The position numbers and the translations under genes are program-made. 64,000 nucleotides of DNA from Streptomyces durmitorensis. GTDB lineage: Bacteria > Actinomycetota > Actinomycetes > Streptomycetales > Streptomycetaceae. The stretch spans positions 5,952,001 to 6,016,000 of the forward strand of contig NZ_CP097289.1 in the NCBI RefSeq assembly GCF_023498005.1. Reading direction: 5' to 3'. The first letter of the stretch is position 1, and each line of letters begins with the position of its first letter. This document shows, in pieces, positions 17,218-25,702 of the stretch. The notes under the pieces were generated by a model, which was given only the letters and a program-made list of their open reading frames with translations, made no database searches and was not told the DNA's origin.

Positions 17218-17291
17218 TGCGCCGCCAGGGACTCGAACCCCGGACCCGCTGATTAAGAGTCAGCTGCTCTAACCAACTGAGCTAGCGGCGC
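17218..17291 (-). tRNA. tRNA-Lys (CTT), copy 2
   Basis: Full cloverleaf on the minus strand with acceptor GCGCCGC/GCGGCGC, anticodon loop CTCTTAA (anticodon CTT) and discriminator A; no CCA encoded. Sequence of the body is identical to copy 3 at 31.8 kb, and the 5' flank GTCAGCAG is also shared with that copy. Confidence 0.97.
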
Positions 17292-17341
17292 CTGCTGACT
17301 CAAAAATAATACCTGCTCCCGCAGGGTGCTCAGGACCGCCC

Positions 17342-18100
17342 CTAGATCGCCAGAGACAGCAGCACCGGCGCCGCCCCGCGATTGAGCGTCTCGGCCGCTT
17401 CCCGCAGCCGGTGTGCGTGCTCCACCGGCAGGGACAGCGCGAGGCAGCCGACCGCGGAGCCCGCGGTGATGGGGACGGCGGCGCAGACCGTGCCGACCGC
17501 GTACTCCTGGAGGTCCAGGACCGGGACGGTGGCGGGCTGGGCCGCGAGGTGGCTCAGGAGGACCCGCTCGTTCGTGATCGTCCGCGAGGTGAGGCGGGCC
17601 ATCTTGTGGCGGGAGAGGTGGTCCCTGCGGCCGTTCAGGTCGAGCTGGGTCAGCAGGCTCTTGCCGACCGCGCTGGCGTGCGCGGAGGAGCGGAAGTCCA
17701 CCCACTCGTTGACCTTCGGGGTGCGGGGGCCGTCCGCGCAGTCGGTGATCTTGATTTCGCCGTCCTCGTACCGGCTGAAGTAGACGGCCGCGCCGATCGA
17801 GTCGCGAAGACCGTCGAGCGTCACCTGGAGCTTGTCCCGCAGCGTCTGGTCGCGGCGCTGGGCCGAGCCGAGGCGGGCGAGGGATTCACCGGTGACGTAC
17901 GCGCCGTCGGCGATCTGCTCGATGTAGGCCTCGCGGCGCAGCATGCGCAGCAGGGCGGCCAGCTGGGGGGCGGGAAGGTCGATCTGCCGGGCGAGCTCGG
18001 CTTCGGTCACGCCGGTGTCGTGCTTGGAGACGATTTCGAGCACCCGCAGGGCGCTCTGTACCGAGTGCTGCGGCGTGGTCGGCTCATGCTTCAGCGCCAC
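17342..18100 (-). CDS. IclR-family transcriptional regulator
   Basis: 252 residues. N-terminal winged helix at about residues 10-70 (SALRVLEIVSKHD, EAELARQIDLPAPQLAALLR), then the IclR effector domain with SSAHASAVGKSLL, the helix ITNERVLLSHLA and the C-terminal AVGTVCAAVPITAGSAVGCLALS. It stands at the downstream end of the Ehu-type transporter genes on the same strand. The expected role is control of this catabolic island, with a small-molecule pathway metabolite as effector. Confidence 0.88.
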   Translation of the reverse strand: MALKHEPTTPQHSVQSALRVLEIVSKHDTGVTEAELARQIDLPAPQLAALLRMLRREAYIEQIADGAYVTGESLARLGSAQRRDQTLRDKLQVTLDGLRDSIGAAVYFSRYEDGEIKITDCADGPRTPKVNEWVDFRSSAHASAVGKSLLTQLDLNGRRDHLSRHKMARLTSRTITNERVLLSHLAAQPATVPVLDLQEYAVGTVCAAVPITAGSAVGCLALSLPVEHAHRLREAAETLNRGAAPVLLSLAI

Positions 18101-18191
18101 GGCTTCCCCCTGCGTGGAACGGTTCCGGACAGCTGGGCTCGTCCCACGATAGCCGCCAAGGGCCCCATATGGAGCGGCTGTTGACGAGATT

Positions 18192-18244
18192 GGTGGCGCG
18201 CCCCGGCCCTGTCAGCAGGAACGCGCCACCCTGGCATATGCCAG
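18192..18244. promoter_or_regulatory. Inverted repeats between ehuA and the IclR gene
   Basis: GGTGGCGCG (18192-18200) pairs with CGCGCCACC (18222-18230). It is directly followed by the perfect 14-bp palindrome CTGGCATATGCCAG (18231-18244). The first could end the transporter mRNA. The second is operator-like and sits about 130 bases upstream of the IclR start, so it may be an autoregulatory site. Confidence 0.45.
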
Positions 18245-18287
18245 TGTCACCACCCAAGGCCATGGCCTGGCTGATTGCGGTGCACGG

Positions 18288-19100
18288 TCACAGGACCGCG
18301 CTGAGGAACTCCCGGGTCCGCTCGTGCTCCGGCTCGGTGAAGATCTTCTCCGGGGTCCCGGACTCGATGACCCGGCCCGAGTCGAACATCAGGACCTGGT
18401 CCGAGATGTCACGGGCGAAGTTCATCTCGTGGGTCACACAGAGCATCGTGATGTCCGTCGTGTGCGCGATGTCCCGCAGGACGTCGAGGACACCCGCCAC
18501 CAGCTCGGGGTCGAGCGCGGACGTGACCTCGTCCAGGAGCAGCACCTGCGGGCGCATCGCCAGGGCGCGCGCGATGGCGACGCGCTGCTGCTGGCCGCCG
18601 GAGAGCTGGTTGGGGTACTTGTCGATGTGCTCGGTGAGCCCGACCAGTTCGAGCAGGCCGCGGGCGCGCTCCTCGGCCTCGTCCTTGGACAGGCCGAGCA
18701 CCTGGACCGGCGCCTCGGTGATGTTCCGCAGGACCTTCATGTTCGGGAAGAGGTTGAACTGCTGGAAGACCATCCCGATGTTCTTGCGGACCTCGCGGAT
18801 GTACTTCTCGCCGGCCGGCACGAGCTTGCCGTTCTTCTCCTCGTGCGTGAGATAACGCCCGCCGACCTTGATGGTGCCCTCCTCGGGCTTCATCAGGGTC
18901 ATGAGCAGCCGCAGGATCGTGGTCTTGCCCGATCCGGAGGGGCCGATCAGCGTGACGTGCTTGCCCGAGTCCACGGAGAAGTCGAGCTCGTCCAGGACGG
19001 TGTTCGAGCCGAACCTCTTGGTGACCTTGTCGAAGCGGATCAGCTCGCTGCCGTCCACCGCCGGATTGGTCGTTTCCTTGGGGGTGCTTTCAGACGACAA
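18288..19100 (-). CDS. ehuA: Ehu-type ABC transporter ATP-binding subunit
   Basis: 270 residues of the polar-amino-acid ABC family. Walker A GPSGSGKT at 53-60, Q loop VFQQFNLFPN, signature LSGGQ at 166-170, Walker B LLLDE at 187-191, and the switch His in CVTHEMNFA. The 13-residue insertion with EEKNGKLVPAGEKYIREV before the Q loop is typical of proteins named EhuA. The start is uncertain: TTG 19100 overlaps the ehuD stop by 11 bases, while GTG 19058 is an alternative nearer the domain start. Last of four co-oriented genes ehuB-C-D-A. Confidence 0.9.
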   Translation of the reverse strand: MSSESTPKETTNPAVDGSELIRFDKVTKRFGSNTVLDELDFSVDSGKHVTLIGPSGSGKTTILRLLMTLMKPEEGTIKVGGRYLTHEEKNGKLVPAGEKYIREVRKNIGMVFQQFNLFPNMKVLRNITEAPVQVLGLSKDEAEERARGLLELVGLTEHIDKYPNQLSGGQQQRVAIARALAMRPQVLLLDEVTSALDPELVAGVLDVLRDIAHTTDITMLCVTHEMNFARDISDQVLMFDSGRVIESGTPEKIFTEPEHERTREFLSAVL

Positions 19101-19755
19101 GACGACGCTCCAGAGCTCGGAGGAGGAGGGAGGACGGGTAGGCGATGACGATGAAGGCGATGCCGACGACGGTCAGGGCCTCGGTGTACTGGAAGGTCTC
19201 CGCCGCCTGGAGGCGGGAGCGCTGCAGCAGTTCGAGGACGCCGATGCTGGCGAGCAGCGGGGTGTCCTTCAGCATCGCGATGACGTAGTTGCCCAGCGCG
19301 GGGATCACGCGCCGGATGGCCTGCGGCAGGATCACCGCGGTCCACGTGTGGCGGTAGGGCAGGCTCAGCGCCGTGGCCGCCTCCCACTGTCCCTCGGGCA
19401 CGGCCTCGATGCCCGCGCGGTAGACCTGCGCGGTGTACGTCGAGTAGTGCAGGCCGATCGCGATGGTGCCGGTCGTCAGCGCGGAGAACTGGATGCCCCA
19501 GTCCGGCAGCACGAAGAAGAAAAAGAAGAGCTGCACGAGCAGCGGAGTGTTGCGGATGAACTCGGTGACGATGCCGACCGGCCAGCGCACGAAGCGGCTC
19601 GGCGCGCGGAACAGGAGCGCCCACACCAGGCCGAGCGAGAACGAGATCAGCGAGCCGAGTGCCAGGACCTGCAGGGTGACCAGGACGCCGTCCCAGAAGT
19701 GCGGCATGAAGTCGGAGACCGCACCCCAGTCCCACTTGTCAGTTCCGTTGTTCAC
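19090..19755 (-). CDS. ehuD: Ehu-type ABC transporter permease (EhuD)
   Basis: 221 residues of the HisM/GlnP permease family with five helices. The start segment FMPHFWDGVLVTLQVLALG, FIRNTPLLVQLFFFFFVLP and the EAA loop EAATALSLPYRHTWTAVILP (about residues 143-162) are family marks. GTG 19755 overlaps the ehuC stop by four bases (GTGA). Pairs with EhuC to form the channel. Confidence 0.9.
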   Translation of the reverse strand: MNNGTDKWDWGAVSDFMPHFWDGVLVTLQVLALGSLISFSLGLVWALLFRAPSRFVRWPVGIVTEFIRNTPLLVQLFFFFFVLPDWGIQFSALTTGTIAIGLHYSTYTAQVYRAGIEAVPEGQWEAATALSLPYRHTWTAVILPQAIRRVIPALGNYVIAMLKDTPLLASIGVLELLQRSRLQAAETFQYTEALTVVGIAFIVIAYPSSLLLRALERRLVV

Positions 19756-20498
19756 GCGCCACCGCCCCCTGAGCTCTTCGGGATCTGAGAAGTCGCCAGC
19801 TGCTGGCGGAAGTTGAGCTTGCCCATCAGGCCGCCTCGCGGCTCGGGGCTCTGTCCGATCCCCGCCTTGGTCTTACGCTCCAGCGAACGCATCCCGCGGG
19901 TCAGCAGGAACGCGATCACGAAGTAGATGACCAGGGTGATCGTGTAGATCTCGGCGCTCTCCGTGGTCGCGAGGCGCACCAGGTTCGCGGCGAAGGACAC
20001 GTCGCCGATGCCCAGCAGCGAGACCAGGGCGGTGCCCTTGAGGAGCTCGACCAGCAGGTTCGAGAACGGCGGGATCATCTCCGGGATGGCCTGCGGCAGC
20101 AGGATGAGACGCATCCGCTGCCACGGGCTGAAGCTCAACGCGACCCCCGCCTCGCGCTGTGCCGGTGTCACCGAGTTGAGCGAGCCACGCACGATCTCGG
20201 CGCCGTACGCACCGTAGGAGAGTCCGAGTGCGAGCACGGCCGCCCACATCGGGACCAGCGCCCAGCCGACCAGTTGCGGCAGGACGAAGAAGATCCAGAA
20301 CATCAGCACCAGCGAAGAGGTGCCGCGGAAGACCTCGGTGTAGAACCCGGCGAGGAAGCGCACGGTGCGCAGCCGGTGGGTGCGGGCCATGCCGATGCCG
20401 AAGGCGACGGCGGTCGCGAGGGCCGCGCTGTAGATCGTCAGCTGGATGGTGATCCAGATACCGGGCAGAACCCAGTGTTCCCACAGTCCCGCTGTCAT
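19752..20498 (-). CDS. ehuC: Ehu-type ABC transporter permease (EhuC)
   Basis: 248 residues, five helices, with VFRGTSSLVLMFWIFFVLP and the EAA loop EAGVALSFSPWQRMRLILLP. ATG 20498 overlaps the ehuB stop (ATGA); a GTG six bases upstream is possible. The C-terminal 40 residues are an extra, hydrophilic tail beyond the usual permease length. Confidence 0.9.
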   Translation of the reverse strand: MTAGLWEHWVLPGIWITIQLTIYSAALATAVAFGIGMARTHRLRTVRFLAGFYTEVFRGTSSLVLMFWIFFVLPQLVGWALVPMWAAVLALGLSYGAYGAEIVRGSLNSVTPAQREAGVALSFSPWQRMRLILLPQAIPEMIPPFSNLLVELLKGTALVSLLGIGDVSFAANLVRLATTESAEIYTITLVIYFVIAFLLTRGMRSLERKTKAGIGQSPEPRGGLMGKLNFRQQLATSQIPKSSGGGGA

Positions 20499-21445
20499 TT
20501 GCACAGCTCCTCTGCGGTCAGCGTGGTCATCTCGTCCTTGGTGAAGCCGAAGGGCTTCAGGATGCGGAAGAGCTCGCCGCTCTTCTTCATCTTGTGGATC
20601 TCCACGTTGAAGGCGTCGCGCAGCTTCGTGTCGGTGGGCCGGAAGGTGAAGCCGCCGCCGTCGATCTGCTTCTCGCCGTCGACGATGGGCGCGAAGGCCT
20701 CGGTGGCCTCCGCCTTCGTGCTCTTGCGGACCACTTCGCGGCCGGTCAGGGCGGTGCCCGCGAAGAAGTCGATGCGACCGGACTCCACGGCGTTCATGCC
20801 CGCGACCGGGTCGGGGAAGATCGAGATGTCCCCCCGCTTGTAGCCCGCGGCGATTCCGTAGTCGATCTCCGCGTAGGCGGGTCCCGTGCCCATCTTCGCC
20901 TTCGCCTTGAAGGCGTCCTGGTAGTTGAAGAGCTTCTTCGGGTTGCCCTTGCGGACGATGAAGGAGTCCAGCATCTGGTATTCGGGGTCGGAGAAGATGA
21001 CCTGCTGACAGCGGTCCTTGTTGATGTACATCCCGGCCGAGACCACATCGAACTGCTGCGTGTTCAGGCCAGGGATGAGCGAGCCGAACTCGGTCGCCAC
21101 CGGCTGCACCTTGGGGACACCCAGGCGCTCGAAGATCGTTTTGGCGAGCTTCACCGCCTCGCCGGTGAACGCCCCGTCCTCGTCGATGTACCCGTACGGC
21201 GCCTCTCCCGCGATCCCGAGCCGTACGGTCCCCTGCGACTTCAGGCGCGCCAGCGTGTCCCCCGTGGGGACCTTGCTGCAGCCCGCGGCGCCGAGCGCGC
21301 CCACCGCACCTACCGCGGCCGCGCCGAACAGGAGTGATCGTCGGCGGACCCCCGAATTCCGGGGCACCGCACTCGGTCCCGTGCCGTGGGCACGGGCGCT
21401 CTCAGTCTCATTGCTCTCTGGGTCGTTCCAAAGTGGTGGAGCCAT
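20495..21445 (-). CDS. ehuB: Ehu-type substrate-binding lipoprotein (EhuB)
   Basis: 316 residues from ATG 21445. After about 35 hydrophilic residues comes a twin-Arg-like RRRSLLFGAAA and a lipobox LGAAGC, so the protein is lipid-anchored and possibly Tat-exported. The mature part is an SBP_bac_3 periplasmic amino-acid-binding fold: GTVRLGIAGEAPYGYIDEDG, LGVPKVQPVATEFGSLIPGL, DVVSAGMYINKDRCQQVIFS. The EhuB name comes from ectoine transporters, but no ectoine hydrolase genes are present, so the ligand is open. The promoter faces the DUF3830 gene across 88 bases. Confidence 0.88.
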   Translation of the reverse strand: MAPPLWNDPESNETESARAHGTGPSAVPRNSGVRRRSLLFGAAAVGAVGALGAAGCSKVPTGDTLARLKSQGTVRLGIAGEAPYGYIDEDGAFTGEAVKLAKTIFERLGVPKVQPVATEFGSLIPGLNTQQFDVVSAGMYINKDRCQQVIFSDPEYQMLDSFIVRKGNPKKLFNYQDAFKAKAKMGTGPAYAEIDYGIAAGYKRGDISIFPDPVAGMNAVESGRIDFFAGTALTGREVVRKSTKAEATEAFAPIVDGEKQIDGGGFTFRPTDTKLRDAFNVEIHKMKKSGELFRILKPFGFTKDEMTTLTAEELCK

Positions 21446-21533
21446 GGGCGCGCGGCTACCCGACTCGACGCAAGATATGCGGGCCAATTTCAGCCCCTGA
21501 TGCAATCGTTGTGGTCTTGACCCAGGGAGGAGC
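21446..21533. promoter_or_regulatory. Divergent promoter region ehuB / DUF3830
   Basis: The 88 bases separate the divergent starts and must carry both promoters. It includes AAGATATGCGGGCCAATTTCAGCCCC and the ribosome site GGGAGG for the DUF3830 gene. No convincing palindrome for IclR was found by eye. Confidence 0.5.
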
Positions 21534-22043
21534 ATGGGACACATGGCAGACCGATTCATCGAAGTCTCCCTCGCCAAGCGGGGAGTTCAGTGCACGGCAA
21601 AGCTGCTCGACGACCGGGCCCCGTTGACCTGCGCGGCGGTGTGGGAGGCGCTTCCGCTCAGCGAGGACGTCTATCACGCGAAGTACGCCCGCAATGAGAT
21701 CTACGCCCTCTTTCCGGCTTTCGCGGACCGCGAGCCGCCCCTGGAGAATCCGACAGTCACCCCCATTCCCGGCGACCTCTGCTATTTCTCCTTCAACGGG
21801 ACACAGCTGGGCACGCAGGCCTACGGCTACGAACCGGCCGCGGACGTCAAGGCGGGCGCCACGGTCGTGGACCTCGCCCTCTTCTACGAGCGCAACAACC
21901 TGCTGCTCAACGGAGACGTCGGCTGGGTTCCCGGCATCGTCTGGGGCCAGGTGGTCGAAGGCCTCGACCAGATGGCCGAGGCCTGCAACGACCTGTGGCG
22001 CGCGGGCGCGCAGGGCGAGACGCTGAATTTCCGCAGAGCGTAG
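21534..22043 (+). CDS. DUF3830 family protein
   Basis: 169 residues. ATG 21534 follows CCAGGGAGGAGC; ATG 21543 is the alternative. The protein matches the DUF3830 pattern: ADRFIEVSLAKRG, TCAAVWEALPL, HAKYARNEIYALFP, PGDLCYFSF, DLALFYERNNLLLNGDVGW. DUF3830 proteins have a cyclophilin-like fold and usually sit beside amidases, racemase-fold enzymes and amino-acid transporters in catabolic operons. The molecular role is unknown. It is divergent from ehuB. Confidence 0.85.
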   Translation: MGHMADRFIEVSLAKRGVQCTAKLLDDRAPLTCAAVWEALPLSEDVYHAKYARNEIYALFPAFADREPPLENPTVTPIPGDLCYFSFNGTQLGTQAYGYEPAADVKAGATVVDLALFYERNNLLLNGDVGWVPGIVWGQVVEGLDQMAEACNDLWRAGAQGETLNFRRA

Positions 22044-22084
22044 GTCCGCAGGTCCGCAGGTCCCGCCCGCGGGTTCCCGCGGGT

Positions 22085-23488
22085 TCAGTCAGTGGCGGGC
22101 GGCGCGATCCTCGCGCCGCCCGCTTCGTACAGCGCGTGCGCGGCCCGCAGGACGAGCGCGTCGGCGTGTCGCGCCGCCACGATCTGCACGCCGATGGGCA
22201 GCCCCTCCCGGTCCACCCCGCAGGGGACGGTCGCGGCCGGCTGCTGCGTCATGTTGAAGGGGTACGTGAACGGCGTCCACCCCGTCCACCGGCGATGGCC
22301 GGAACCTTTCGGTACCTCCGCTCCAGCCTCGAACGCGGTGATCGGCAACGTCGGTGTGACCAGGAGGTCGTACGTCTGGTGGAAGCGGCCCATGCGACGG
22401 CCGAGCTCCATGCGTACGTCAACTGCGGCAAGGTAGTCGAGCGCGCTTGACCGGGCGCCCTGCGCACAGATCTCCCGCAGCCCCGGGTCGAGCAACTCCC
22501 GCCGGTCGGGCGGCAGATGCTCGATCACCCGGGCCGCGCCGCTGAACCACAGCGTGTGGAACGCCTCCACCGGATCCGTGAAGTCCGGGTCGGTCTCCTC
22601 CACGTACGCACCCTGCGCGGCAAGGGACTCCACCGCCTGCCGCACCGCGGCGGCGACCGCGGGCCGCACCGCGACCTGACCGCCGAGCGAGGGTGAGTAG
22701 GCGATGCGCAGACCGCGTACGCCGCCTTCGATACCCGCGCGGAAGCTGCCCGCCACCGGACCGAGCTGTGACCAGTCGCGCCAGTCGGGGCCGCTGATGA
22801 CGTCCATCAGGAGCGCCGCGTCCGCCGCGTCCCGTGTCATCGGGCCGACGTGCGCCAGCGTGCCGAACGCGGACGCGGGGTAGATCGGCACCCGTCCGTA
22901 CGTCGGCTTCAGCGCGAAGATCCCGCAGAAGGAGCCCGGGATCCGCACCGAGCCGCCGCCGTCCGTGCCGAGCGACACCGGCGCCGCGCCGAGCGCCACG
23001 GCGGCCGCGCTGCCGCCGCTGGAGCCGCCCGCTGTACGCGAAGGGTCGTACGGATTGCGCGTGATGCCGCTCTGCGGGCTGTCCGTGACGCCCTTCCAGC
23101 CGAACTCGGGCGTCGTCGTCTTGCCGATGAACACCGCGCCGTGCTCGCGAAGGCGCGCCACCGACGGCGCGTCCTCCTCCCAACTCCCCTCCGTACGCAC
23201 GGTCCTCGATCCCCGCAGCGTCGGCCCGCCGCGCTGCAGCAGGATGTCCTTGACCGAGACGGGGACACCTTCGAGGAGCCCTCGCGGCTCACCGCTCCGC
23301 CACCGCTCGGCGCTCGACTCGGCCTGCGCGAGGGCCTCCTCGGCATCGATGCGCACGAAGGCGTTCACCGCGGGCTGCACTTCCTCGGCCCTGCGCAGGG
23401 CCGCCCGTGTCGCGTCGACCGGACTGAATTCGCCCTTGCGATAGGCGTCGACGAGTTGTACCGCGGTGAGATCCGTGAGCTCGGTCAT
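22085..23488 (-). CDS. Amidase-signature hydrolase
   Basis: 467 residues. The catalytic triad is readable: Lys80 (VSVKD), cis-Ser156 (AGGSSGGS) and nucleophile Ser180 (GTDGGGSVRIP). C-terminal part with WTPFTYPFNMTQQPAATVPCG is a typical amidase end. It hydrolyses a carboxamide to acid plus ammonia. It lies 65 bases downstream of the hydroxyacid dehydrogenase on the same strand and converges on the DUF3830 gene. Substrate unknown; the neighbours suggest a dicarboxylic monoamide, which is inference. Confidence 0.9.
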   Translation of the reverse strand: MTELTDLTAVQLVDAYRKGEFSPVDATRAALRRAEEVQPAVNAFVRIDAEEALAQAESSAERWRSGEPRGLLEGVPVSVKDILLQRGGPTLRGSRTVRTEGSWEEDAPSVARLREHGAVFIGKTTTPEFGWKGVTDSPQSGITRNPYDPSRTAGGSSGGSAAAVALGAAPVSLGTDGGGSVRIPGSFCGIFALKPTYGRVPIYPASAFGTLAHVGPMTRDAADAALLMDVISGPDWRDWSQLGPVAGSFRAGIEGGVRGLRIAYSPSLGGQVAVRPAVAAAVRQAVESLAAQGAYVEETDPDFTDPVEAFHTLWFSGAARVIEHLPPDRRELLDPGLREICAQGARSSALDYLAAVDVRMELGRRMGRFHQTYDLLVTPTLPITAFEAGAEVPKGSGHRRWTGWTPFTYPFNMTQQPAATVPCGVDREGLPIGVQIVAARHADALVLRAAHALYEAGGARIAPPATD

Positions 23489-23553
23489 GCACGCTCCTCA
23501 GGGGAGGGAAGTGACGCTCTGACTCGGGGAGTGATCAGCGCTGCCCGGGTAGA

Positions 23554-24558
23554 TCAATTCCCGGGTACATACCCACGTTTCTTGTCGACCACGTTGGAAA
23601 GAGGCCGCCCGGCCGCCCACTCCTCGTACAACTCGACGAACTGTGTGCCCAGTTCATCGCGCCAGCCGACGGTGTCGCCGCTCATGTGCGGGGACACGAT
23701 CAGCCCCGGCGCCGTCCACAGCGGGCTGTCCGCGGGCAGCGGCTCGTGCTCGAAGACGTCGAGCGCCGCGCCCGCGATCCACCGCTTCGACAGGGCGGCC
23801 GCGAGATCGTCCTCCACGACGAGCGCGCCGCGCCCGATGTTGATGAAGCGCGCGGACGGCTGCATCATCCCGAAGCGCCGCTCGTCGAACATGCCGCGCG
23901 TGTCGTCAGTGAGCGGCGCCGCGCACACCACCCAGTCGGCGCGGGCCATGAGCCGGTCGAGTTCGTCGGGACCGTGGACGCCTTGGCGGGCGCTGCGCCC
24001 CACCAGGGCGGTGATGATCCCGAGCCCCTTCAGCATGCGCACGATGGCGTGCCCGATCGGCCCCGAACCCACGACACACGCGCGCGTGCGGGCGACCCGC
24101 TGGGTCTCGCGGTGCTGCCAGGTGCGCTCGCCCTGGAACTCCAGGGTGCGCGGCAGGTCCTTGGCCATGGCGAGGACGAGGGCGGCCACGTACTCGGCGA
24201 TGGGCTGGTCGAAGACGCCGCGGGCGTTCGTGACCAGCGTGTCGGAGGCGGCCAGCTCGGGGCACATGAGGCGGTCGACGCCCGCGCTCGCGGTGTGCAC
24301 CCAGCGGGGCCTTCGCCCCTCGCCGGGCCACGCCAGGCGCACCGCGTCCGAGAGGAAGTCCCACACCAGGAGCACATCGGCCTGGGGGAGTTGGGCCGCC
24401 AGGGTGTCCGCGTCCGCGTGCAGGATCCGGGCGCGGCCCGTGAGGCTGCCGAGGCGGGGCGGCGGGGCGGGGGACGGGGCGTCGAGGACCAGAACGGTTG
24501 TATCGGGCATCGGATCAGACATCCGATCAGGCGTGGGATCAGACATTGATTCGGACAT
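23554..24558 (-). CDS. D-2-hydroxyacid dehydrogenase
   Basis: About 334 residues if ATG 24558 is used. The first 18 codons contain the tandem motif MSDP(T/M)PD and no ribosome site is evident; ATG 24510 (MPDTTVLVL) is a good alternative. NAD-binding motif CVVGSGPIGHAIVRML in the middle, then RADWVVCAAPLTDDTRGMF, FINIGRGALVVEDDL and DVFEHEPLP with catalytic Glu, and SPHMSGDT, in which His and Ser/Gly replace the more usual HxAG. Reduces a 2-keto acid or oxidises a D-2-hydroxy acid. It heads the minus-strand pair with the amidase. Confidence 0.85.
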   Translation of the reverse strand: MSESMSDPTPDRMSDPMPDTTVLVLDAPSPAPPPRLGSLTGRARILHADADTLAAQLPQADVLLVWDFLSDAVRLAWPGEGRRPRWVHTASAGVDRLMCPELAASDTLVTNARGVFDQPIAEYVAALVLAMAKDLPRTLEFQGERTWQHRETQRVARTRACVVGSGPIGHAIVRMLKGLGIITALVGRSARQGVHGPDELDRLMARADWVVCAAPLTDDTRGMFDERRFGMMQPSARFINIGRGALVVEDDLAAALSKRWIAGAALDVFEHEPLPADSPLWTAPGLIVSPHMSGDTVGWRDELGTQFVELYEEWAAGRPLSNVVDKKRGYVPGN

Positions 24559-24853
24559 CGAGGAGAAACCGTTTCGCAATGAGAGTCCGCTTCCCTGAGA
24601 TTTGTGTCGGCCAGAGCCGTCTGAGATGCGCGGATTGACCACGCTCGCACCTGAAACTACCTTCGTCAACAGAGGTGCTCTATCACAAGCACCCCACGAC
24701 TGAGTACGCTCCGTACGAGGCCGTAGCACTCTCTGTAGCGCTTTCTTGGCGCCTTCTGCCCCATCCCGACGTCCCGGCGCGTCGCCGGCTACGCATCTCC
24801 CGGCCCCCGGCCGGTCCCTCCATTGCACGCACGCACGAACTTGGGGCCTGCTC
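24559..24853. promoter_or_regulatory. Divergent promoter region dehydrogenase / racemase
   Basis: 295 bases without a supported gene between divergent starts. It is less GC-rich around 24559-24720, with CGTTTCGCAATGAGAG and TACCTTCGTCAACAG among candidate promoter elements. It is the likely control region of the second half of the catabolic island. Confidence 0.5.
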
Positions 24854-25690
24854 ATGGACGTCTCTTTCCTCGGCGGACCACACCCTCAACGCGGTGTAGG
24901 TGTCGTCGCCCCTTTCGACTTCGCCCTCGACCGAGAGCTCTGGCGCTGGGTGCCGGACGAGGTCTCCCTCCATCTGACACGCACTCCGTACGTGCCCGTC
25001 GAGGTAAGCCTTGACCTGGCACGACTCGTCAGCGAGCACGAAACGCTGGCCGAGGCGGTGCGCGCGCTGAGCGCCGCCGAGCCGGAAGTTCTGGCGTACG
25101 CCTGTACGTCGGGCAGCTTCGTCGGCGGCATCGCGGGCGAGCGCGCGATGTGCGAGGCCATGCGCCGCGAAGGCGCGGTCTCCGCCGTCACCACGTCGGG
25201 CGCGCTGCTCGAGGCGCTCGACGATCTGGGCGCGCGGCGCATCGCGCTCGTCACGCCCTACACCTGGTCGGTGACGCAATCACTCGAGGAGTATCTGGCC
25301 GAATCCGGTGTGTCCGTCACCGGTCGCGCCTATCTGGGCCTGACGCGGCACATCTGGAAGGTGCCGTACAAGGACGTGGCGGACATGGCGCGGCGGGCGG
25401 TGCTCGGCGGGGCCGACGCGCTCTTCATCAGCTGCACCAACCTCGCGACGTACGACGTCATTCCGCAGCTGGAGGCCGAGCTGCGGATTCCGGTGATCTC
25501 CGCGAACCAGGTGACGATGTGGTCCGCCCTGCGCCGTCTGGGTACCCATGCCGTAGGGCCCTACCAGGCGCTGATCAATCCGAGTGCCAGGCCGGGCGCG
25601 GGTCCGGTCGCCGGGCCGGGCGAGCTGCCCGGTGTGGTACCGCTCGATCCGCCCCAGGGCCTGCCCGAAGGACCACCACCGCTGCCTTGA
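24854..25690 (+). CDS. Asp/Glu racemase-fold enzyme (maleate isomerase/EutA-like), both Cys present
   Basis: 278 residues from ATG 24854. Both catalytic cysteines of the superfamily are present: Cys84 (YACTSGSF) and Cys194 (FISCTNL), with the structural SANQVTMW near the C-terminus. The pattern fits maleate cis-trans isomerase and the EutA group linked to ectoine use. Possible reactions are cis-trans isomerisation, racemisation or decarboxylation of a substituted dicarboxylate. The last 45 residues are a Pro/Gly-rich tail. A related gene follows after 12 bases. Confidence 0.85.
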   Translation: MDVSFLGGPHPQRGVGVVAPFDFALDRELWRWVPDEVSLHLTRTPYVPVEVSLDLARLVSEHETLAEAVRALSAAEPEVLAYACTSGSFVGGIAGERAMCEAMRREGAVSAVTTSGALLEALDDLGARRIALVTPYTWSVTQSLEEYLAESGVSVTGRAYLGLTRHIWKVPYKDVADMARRAVLGGADALFISCTNLATYDVIPQLEAELRIPVISANQVTMWSALRRLGTHAVGPYQALINPSARPGAGPVAGPGELPGVVPLDPPQGLPEGPPPLP

Positions 25691-25702
25691 AGGAGGCTGG
25701 AA

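Noticed and set aside
17342..21445. Calling the transporter an ectoine uptake system outright
   Set aside because: The Ehu names reflect sequence family only; the ectoine-degradation enzymes expected next to it are missing.
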